Positions 57,325-64,000 of a DNA stretch of 64,000 nt are shown here, piece after piece. A model generated the notes under the pieces. That model had not been told where the DNA came from, did no database searches, and saw only the letters and a list, made by a program, of their open reading frames with translations. Position 1 is the first letter of the stretch; every line of letters begins with the position of its first letter. A program made the translations under genes and the position numbers. The stretch covers positions 1,612,001 to 1,676,000 of the forward strand of contig PDUO01000004.1 of assembly GCA_003008705.1 (NCBI GenBank). The letters run 5' to 3'. The stretch comes from Pezicula radicicola. Its lineage: Eukaryota > Ascomycota > Leotiomycetes > Helotiales > Dermateaceae.

Positions 57325-59510
57325 ATGGCTACAGCAGCTCCATCTTCACCTAGGCACGATGTGGGAAGGTCTGGATCTGCTGACGGGCCACCAGAGAGAT
57401 ACTATGCGGAGGGAGAGTTCAAAGAGAATGTCGGGGGGAAACCCTTAGCAAACATCCCAATGCCTCCGAGTGGGGTAATTCACGGAGCCCCCAGATCTCC
57501 TGTTAGGGTCGAGTTACCAAGGGAAGACTTGCATCAAAGTCAAAGTGCGAGCATTGTGGAGGGGAGCGAGTATTCACGCCAGGTGTCTGGCGAAACCCGA
57601 ACATCCGAGCAGAATGAAAACCTTGGGTCACAGACGTCCAACAAGCAAGAGCTTCCATTTCGACAAAAGCATCAAGGAGAGAGTACAGATATGCCAAAGG
57701 AGCAGGAAGTATTTGAATTCCCTGGAAGTGACGGAAACTCAAGACTACCATTAGATGAGTACCAGACGAATCGAAGGGATGTTCGTCATTCGCTAGAAGG
57801 AGTGGAAGAAAATGAGGACTCATTCGTCAACGAGCTAGTTCCTCAACTCCAATATCATCATCACTCACACAATTCTGAAGGTGCAATCCGTCCCCGGGGA
57901 GGTCAAAGTTATCACCCCAATGATCCGTCAGAAGCTGGGCCATCTATTGACCGTTTTCTGACCCCCAAGTCTCAGTTTGCCAGGAGAACTCCAATTCAGA
58001 GACCGCATTCCACCTACTCCGACTTTGGTGCTAGGGAGCGCTCGCCTGCTCAACCAGGCTACGTTCCCAACTCACCGAGTTGGGGTGCTCGTGCACCTTC
58101 AGCGAATTCAGGACGTTCAAATGACAGACCATTATCATACGTCGACTTACTGAATGTGCCTTACCCACAACCACCGCCCGTTCCGATCTCCTTTGGCAAC
58201 TCTCAACTACGGCAGGTCGTAGGCTCGAATGCTTCCTTACTGAGCACTCAAAAGACACTTGATATGTACCGGCAGAATGTTAAGAAGACGAGTGATTCAG
58301 AAACACAATATGCTTTCGCAATTTTCCTAATCCAGGCTGCTCAAGAAGCTGGACTTAACCATGAGGGAAGCGTATCAACACATAAAGCCAGTCCAAAGCC
58401 CGGGCGTGACCTTAACAGCCCGTACATTGAGACTGCCCCGTCATCTCCCCAGGAGCTGCTTCGCGAAGCTCGAAACATATTGCAGAGATTGTCCGATCGG
58501 AGCTACCCCTTTGCGCAGTACTACTTGGCTGACGGGTACGCATCGGGGCTGTTCAGCAAAGGCAAAGAAGACTACGGAACTGCATTTCCTCTTTTTGTGT
58601 CGGCCAGTAAACACGGCCATGCCGAGTCGGGTTACCGCGCGGCACTATGCTATGAATTTGGCTGGGGTTGTAGGAAAGATCCAGCCAAGGCTATACAGTT
58701 CTATAGGCAAGCAGCGTCAAAGAATCATCCCGGCGCAATGACTCGTCTTGGTCGTGCATGTTTGTCTGGAGATCTTGGGACCAAGCAATATAGGGAAGGT
58801 TTGAAATGGCTGAAGCGAGCAACTGAATCTGCAGATCAACAATACAACGCGGCACCTTATCATCTAGGTCAACTTTATGAAACAGGGTACGGAGACGACC
58901 TATTCCAAGACGAGACCTACGCCGCGCAGCTTTTCACTCAAGCAGCAGATTTAGGGCATGCAGAAGCTAGCTATAGACTCGGGGACGCCTACGAGCATGG
59001 TAAACTATCATGTCCGCGGGACCCAGCTCTGAGCGTACACTTCTACACCGGTGCGGCACAAAGAGGGCACCCAGCCGCTATGATGGCGTTATGTGCTTGG
59101 TATATGGTTGGCGCAGAGCCCGTCCTTGAAAAAGATGAGAATGAGGCTTATGAGTGGGCGCGTCAGGCCGCAGAGTGTGGTACATGCAAAAGTCCCCCCA
59201 TGTTCATGAATAACATGACTGACTTGTTATAGGGCTGACTAAAGCTGAATATGCCGTGGGATACTTCACTGAAATGGGGATAGGTTGCCGGCGTGATATA
59301 CTAGAAGCCAATGTCTGGTACGTCAAAGCCGCAGATTCTGGAGACGAACGTGCCAAGCACCGACTAGCAGCCATTAGAGCTGCTGCGGCTGGGGGAACTC
59401 CGATGGACGTGGTTGAACCGAAGAGTGCGAAGATGAAAAAAGCTGCCAAGAAGGCAGCTGAGCCAGGCAACCGAGAGAAGGAAAACGAAAAGGACTGCAT
59501 TATCATGTAA
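57325..59510 (+). CDS. SKT5: Chitin synthase activator Skt5/Chs4-like (Sel1 repeats, CaaX)
   Basis: Exons 57325-59179 and 59233-59510 encode 710 residues. Skt5/Chs4 binds and activates the class IV chitin synthase at the plasma membrane. A disordered N-terminal half (1-310) is followed by an adapter region and a run of Sel1-like repeats (about 390-680): YPFAQYYLADGYASG, AESGYRAALCYEFGWG, PGAMTRLGRACLSGD, AEASYRLGDAYEHG and AEYAVGYFTEMGIG. The C-terminus is basic and ends CIIM, a CaaX box for farnesylation; yeast Chs4 ends in a comparable CaaX sequence. Only spliced translation reaches that box; the intron is 53 nt. The class IV synthase is divergent to it, so linkage supports the functional pairing. 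Confidence 0.92.
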
Positions 59511-61016
59511 TGGTTTGGTTACCAGAAAAAAAGACTTCGACCCATGAAGGAATAATGAAAGCATAACTAGCAGCAAGGTAGTAAGGCTCCAAAAAGGAAT
59601 TCGTGCATGAAAGTCGGGGGCGTAAACATAGTAAAGGGGAGATTCGATATTTCCATGTATATTGTGTGCAGGAGTATATACTGCACTGCAACGGCAGGCT
59701 GGGTGGGTGCCATTTGATTTTTTGCATGCCTGCATGCTTTGGCGTATCCTATGTTTGCATTTCTCGGCGTTTGGTAAAGACTGAGAGAATGGCTTGGGTA
59801 TCCGCTCTAATAGTCGGGTAAATTGGCATTTGATTTGGAGTAGAGGCTTCGCGGAAAGTTGGTTTTAGATAATAAAGTGGCCTTTTGCCGTGGTTCTATA
59901 AAGTTTCAAAAGCAATGATGGCTGATCATAGGTACAAAAAGGTACTATACTTCAATACGCGAGGAACGACTTGATTTAGCGAGCGAAACCAAAGCTCAAC
60001 TCCACAGAGTAGTAATATCAAAGTCCGTTCTATGACCGCGCCTTTTCTTTCTTTCTATTTGGTACCTATTCAACTCAACTTATTTTTATATTTAGATACA
60101 ATTAACACTACAGCCACCTGTGCTCTAGGTCAACTTCCATACCCCATTGCAATGTATTACGCTACGTTCTAATTACCTCCTGTCGCCTTAACAGAGTTAT
60201 GCTAGAGTTCATTTAAAAGCATTTTTATTTAAATCTTAGACAATTTAGCCATCGAAAGTATCTGATGTTATTGCGTTACCACTTTGTCACCAAAAGATTT
60301 ATTGTATTGCGAGTTTGAAATGGTGAAATAGCTACCTAGAACAGGTTAACAAATACCCAAACTCGGGCTAAATTAAGAAGGCGATACTATCACACATGCG
60401 TATTTAGACATCTAAGTTGCTATTTAGTGATACTGGATAACGTTCAGTGCTTCAGGACTGTGGTTGTAACATCGCTGTGTGAAGAAGTGGCTATAAGCAT
60501 AGCTGACTGCTAACTATGTCAAGTCGTTTAAGTGAATCACTGCCCTGCTTGAGGTGAATTACTCCAAGAATATAGAAAGCGGTCTACCAGATAGGCTGCG
60601 CTCTTCTGCCCCTTTAATTACGCGGCAAGGTAGCCTGCGACTCTTTGATCAGCCTTGGAACTAAACTTCGACCTCATCAACACGCAAGTCACAACAAGAC
60701 CTACAAGGACTATCCTTTGTGTCCTTCTTCTTTGACCTATTTCCATTTCTTTAGAAATCATATTCCAGCTCATGATTTCATTCTGCGTTTCCCTTATTTA
60801 AGCACGTGGTTGTGATTCGCGCTCCGGCGCGTTTTCGACTCCCACCAACCATTCATATTAAACCACCTTTTCCTCTTCGGCGTGGTGGGGGCGTAGTTAC
60901 AAAATCTCTACATTAAGTAGAGCTTCCTTGTTTTGTTTGTAGCGTACTATTCTTCTCATAAGAAATGCGGTAACTAATCTTGTACTCTAGTACGCGTCTC
61001 AAATTCAACCTCCAAA
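59511..61016. other. Intergenic, AT-rich core
   Basis: No gene. From about 59.8 to 60.5 kb the sequence is AT-rich with decayed look; CAAGTCGTTTAAGTGAATCA near 60.52 kb faintly recalls the MITE interior. The end is the CT-rich leader of the next gene. Confidence 0.4.
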
Positions 61017-62117
61017 ATGGTGTCTCAATCCTCTTTTCTCGGCGCGAGTCCCGACTCATTCTCAAGCGCCTTCAGCCCTCAATTGAAGTCACAAATGCCT
61101 TTTTCGAAAGCAAATCCATTTTCAAGCTTCTCCAAAATGGGGTCGCAATTCCCTTTTCTCAGCGCCATATCAAACGGCAATATCCCATCAACCAGCGCTC
61201 TAGTCCCTTTGCCAACAAAGGACAATGCCGCGAAGACACTTGAGAAGATCACCAAGAGCAACGAATCGGATACTTCTCCAGCCAAATTTCCTCTCTTCCG
61301 CAAGCTCCCACCTGAAATCCGATTGGCAATCTGGAAGGAAGCATTGCCAGAGAAGCGCTCGATTTCACTGAATGAGGCCTTTGGAGGGAGCTTAGGTCCC
61401 ATCACAAATGATAGGTCTAGTCAATTCATTCCACCAGCACTATTCCACGTCAATCAAGAAAGCCGTTCCCTGATCCTCGAACACTACGGTATCGTATTCG
61501 GAATGCCTCAAAAGCCATCGTACATCAGTACCCAAAGAGATGAGATTCGAATCGACAATGAAACAGCTTTGTACGGTAGGCAACTCCTTAAGTGGCTTTC
61601 GAAATTGGATAAAGAGGTTCCGGGAGGTGTTGAAGCTATTGAACACTTCGTTGGACGTAACTTTCATATTACCAGACCAATTCTCAGACTCATTATAGAT
61701 GCAACGATGGATTATGGAGGATTGGATGGCTTCTTGCTGTTGACTGGTTTGAAGAAGCTGACTATCACTGCTTCGAACTTTAGCCCGTTCACGGGTGAAG
61801 TATCGAACGAGACGGTTCAACGTGCCAAATGCATTTTCGAGGGCTACTTTAAACTCGTTAGCAGAGCTTCTGATGGAAAGATGAAGGTTCCGGCTATTGA
61901 GATTCTGTCGGATGCTGTATTTAGGATGGACGCTTTACCTTCCGTGCTTGGACATACAGAACCTGAGGGAAAGTATGAGGATGATGGGGAGAGTGGAGAC
62001 GATACAGAAGATGATGAAGAGGACGAAGAAGGAGACGAAGATGACGAGTTAGAATTGCGTTGGTTGGCGGGGGATTTGGGCGAGGAACGCGAGGATGTGG
62101 ATGATGGAGAGGAGTAA
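61017..62117 (+). CDS. 2EXR-domain (F-box-like) protein with acidic tail
   Basis: A single exon of 366 residues. FPLFRKLPPEIRLAIWKEAL near residue 90 is the start of a 2EXR domain, followed by PPALFHVNQESRSLILEHY, both typical of a large lineage-expanded family in Pezizomycotina whose members are thought to relate to F-box-like protein interaction. No function is known for this one. The N-terminus repeats FS/PFSK motifs twice (FSSAFSPQ, FSSFSKMG), suggesting internal duplication. The last 50 residues are strongly acidic (Glu/Asp runs). Confidence 0.8.
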   Translation: MVSQSSFLGASPDSFSSAFSPQLKSQMPFSKANPFSSFSKMGSQFPFLSAISNGNIPSTSALVPLPTKDNAAKTLEKITKSNESDTSPAKFPLFRKLPPEIRLAIWKEALPEKRSISLNEAFGGSLGPITNDRSSQFIPPALFHVNQESRSLILEHYGIVFGMPQKPSYISTQRDEIRIDNETALYGRQLLKWLSKLDKEVPGGVEAIEHFVGRNFHITRPILRLIIDATMDYGGLDGFLLLTGLKKLTITASNFSPFTGEVSNETVQRAKCIFEGYFKLVSRASDGKMKVPAIEILSDAVFRMDALPSVLGHTEPEGKYEDDGESGDDTEDDEEDEEGDEDDELELRWLAGDLGEEREDVDDGEE

Positions 62118-62825
62118 GACGTTGAACAAGATGCGTAACAGAGGATTGTATAGCTGGCCAAGGACATTAAGGGCACGAGACAGAGAACACTTCATTGCTC
62201 TCCTCGTGCTCCTTTATTCAGTCTTCGGGATATCTTTGTTGGATTATGGATGATTAGTAGGAAAGATAAGCGAGCGAAATGGCAATCCAAAAACTGGCGT
62301 GCGGGCTGCGAGTAGCAAGTGAAAGGTTCTTCCTTCACAAAGGGAGTTCTGCAGATCGTGTACTTTGGTACACATAGATTCGCATTACCCCACAATATTA
62401 ACTTATGTGCCACAAAAGAACTGAATGATTCTACTTAAAGATGCATTGTCTTCTCATTGTCCATTACACAAAAGACCAGAGACTTGTTTAGCGGCTATTT
62501 TGCGCAAAGCTCCTATATATTGTCACTGCTGGGAGTAATGGTGATTCATTCGATTAGTCAGTGACAAGAGTCTCTCGAAGTCACTCTAAGCCACTCTAGT
62601 CTTGCCCGTGCTTATATTATGTCCGTTAAACGTCTGTGAACAGCTCCCATGATCCTCAAGTTTAATCAGTGATCTCAAGTTGCTACTATGGAATCTTTGG
62701 TCTTTCACGTTATACTAGGTAGTATTTGAGGGGTTTTGCCACGCGGCTACAATGATCTAGAAACTCAGTCAAAGACTTGCTTGGGTAGTTTCTTGTTTAC
62801 ATTAATTCATCAGGAACAATTGTCG
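62118..62825. other. Intergenic between convergent genes
   Basis: The shared 3' flank of the 2EXR gene and FAN1. No repeat or small gene is recognised. Confidence 0.4.
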
Positions 62826-64000
62826 CTACTCAACCTGAATAACTTTTGTCTCTCTAGCAACTGCATTGCACAACTCCACCCTAATGCCCGCACCAGTAAG
62901 AACGTGGATCCAAAGCCTCTGCGTATCACTTAAGCGATCATTCTCCGACTTGACTTCCGAAAACATAACCTCTTTCTTCTCTGGGTTCCAAAGGAACAAA
63001 TCTGGGATACCTCCTCCTCTTACTCTATACTCCTGCGCCATGACCTTACAAATGGTCGCTAGTGCTGCCCCATTAAAACAAGAAGTCACCTCCAATAGAT
63101 CCTGGATATCGAAATCCCAGTTTAGACCAATGATGCAAGTTCTTTTTTCTCTTTCGCGGTCATCGACTTCTTGGATTAATCGTTTTGCTTCCCCGTTCTC
63201 TATTGCAACGAGCCGGTGGTTGATCTCTGAAGCTCGTGATGGGAAGAATGCATCGGTGTGGAGATCCAGCGGACAAGTTTGGTAGGCTGTCTGAAATACA
63301 TTAGGTAGGTATGTGAAAAGGACATCAGCGAAGAGGTATGCGAATAATGTACGGATTATACCCCCTTCGGCGTGGTAACCTTTCCAGCCCTGACTTCGGT
63401 ACCAGGAGAGACACATCGCTTCGACGCTGCATTCGCCTCCGCCCTCATGTTCATCTACCCAGATAGTTTTAGTGCTTCTGGGCCGTTCTTCTGGTTGACT
63501 TGGACGTCTCTTGGAGGGCAGGTACTCCTTCTTTATAATGATACCCTCGACTGTAGTTTCTATTGCTTTGCTGAGCAGGACATGGCCAAAGTCATGTTGT
63601 TCCCGCATTGGGATTTTGAGGTTCTTCTCGAGCTTCTTGATTCTTTTTTGGAGATCGTAGTGATAGATTACATGGCAGTCTTTATCCTGTAGGCCTTGCT
63701 CACATGTTTGTAGTGATATGCGTTTCCAGTGCTTCTTCTGCCTCTCCTCATCCACAATCCCTGGGGCTGGCTGCAAAGCAAACATGTAATGCTCTTCTAA
63801 TAAAGCCTTACGTTGATACCAAGCGCCTCTTCGTGCCGCATGAAAAAGGTGTTGATTGAGAAGCTCTGTAGTAACTGCGTGTTCTCGTTCATGCATTTTG
63901 AACCTACCAAGGACGTAAGTTCCTTTATGTACAATTCGGGTGTAGACCCAGGCAGGTGAAAATCGCCGCAGATAGGCACCTTCGCCATATTCGTAGTCCC
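62826..64000 (-). CDS. FAN1: FAN1 nuclease, C-terminal part (runs off window)
   Basis: The frame is open from the TGA-side end at 62826 through the internal Met at 63896 to the window edge, giving 391 visible residues; the true start is beyond 64000. FAN1 is a structure-specific nuclease of interstrand-crosslink repair. The upstream-most visible part, AYLRRFSPAWVYTRIVHKG, is typical of the family. The VRR-NUC catalytic domain is complete: AEGGIIRTLFAYLFADVLF, then GGGIPDLFLWNPEKKEV and SEVKSENDRLSDTQRLWIHVL, giving the PD-(D/E)xK signature (Asp in IPDL, Glu and Lys in EVK). The gene ends IQVE. It is convergent with the 2EXR gene. Confidence 0.93.
   Translation of the reverse strand, partial: DYEYGEGAYLRRFSPAWVYTRIVHKGTYVLGRFKMHEREHAVTTELLNQHLFHAARRGAWYQRKALLEEHYMFALQPAPGIVDEERQKKHWKRISLQTCEQGLQDKDCHVIYHYDLQKRIKKLEKNLKIPMREQHDFGHVLLSKAIETTVEGIIIKKEYLPSKRRPSQPEERPRSTKTIWVDEHEGGGECSVEAMCLSWYRSQGWKGYHAEGGIIRTLFAYLFADVLFTYLPNVFQTAYQTCPLDLHTDAFFPSRASEINHRLVAIENGEAKRLIQEVDDREREKRTCIIGLNWDFDIQDLLEVTSCFNGAALATICKVMAQEYRVRGGGIPDLFLWNPEKKEVMFSEVKSENDRLSDTQRLWIHVLTGAGIRVELCNAVARETKVIQVE

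Noticed and set aside
1..64000. CRISPR arrays, bacterial operons, secondary-metabolite cluster or horizontally acquired block
   Set aside because: No regularly spaced repeats with unique spacers, no polycistronic layout, no PKS/NRPS/terpene genes; every recognised gene is of ordinary fungal type.

Overview
The window is nuclear DNA of a filamentous ascomycete. Genes are split by short introns (mostly 47-60 nt, GT-AG) on both strands. The gene set is typically fungal: class IV chitin synthase with its prenylated activator, Rax2, Lcl3, a FlbC-like zinc-finger factor, Mex67 and Rrd2. Protein similarity and a 2EXR-domain protein suggest a Leotiomycete-like lineage, but this is inference from family resemblance, not a computed placement.

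Layout. 0-3.1 kb: a TRP/Yvc1-like cation channel (5' end unresolved). 3.7-8.4 kb: U2AF large subunit (-), OGG1 (+) and the Lcl3 nuclease (+). 9.7-13.6 kb: Rax2. 13.6-22.3 kb: a gene-poor stretch with microsatellites, leading into a FlbC-like C2H2 factor (22.3-23.5 kb). 23.5-29.3 kb: gene-poor again, with a clear MITE at 27.1 kb. 29.3-36.5 kb: SF3b1/Hsh155 (-) and Mex67 (+), head to head; the one SF3b1 intron carries a decayed zinc-finger gene. 37.5-39.0 kb: a membrane-anchored histidine-acid-phosphatase-like protein. 39.0-41.7 kb: an AT-rich, probably repeat-derived island with a second-type MITE. 41.7-43.6 kb: NAD kinase. 45.5-48.0 kb: Rrp46 (-) and the PP2A activator Rrd2 (+). 48.4-50.0 kb: an alcohol-acetyltransferase-like enzyme. 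50.5-54.2 kb: class IV chitin synthase (-), facing its Skt5/Chs4-type activator at 57.3-59.5 kb (+). 61.0-62.1 kb: a 2EXR protein. 62.8-64.0 kb: the C-terminal part of FAN1, running off the window.

How the genes relate. Four genes serve consecutive steps of RNA handling (U2AF and SF3b1 in splicing, Mex67 in export, Rrp46 in decay), two serve DNA repair (OGG1, FAN1) and three serve polarity or wall synthesis (Rax2, chitin synthase IV, Skt5). The chitin synthase/activator pair is the only neighbouring pair whose products are known to act as one enzyme system. I see no secondary-metabolite cluster, no intact transposon and no new defence system. The most unusual signals are the zinc-finger relic inside the SF3b1 intron (both fingers carry His-to-Tyr changes at CpA, as RIP would give), a small family of MITEs (one of which appears to have enlarged an intron of the TRP channel), a 14-nt microexon in that channel, a GC-AG intron in U2AF itself, and the phosphatase lacking its usual HD motif.
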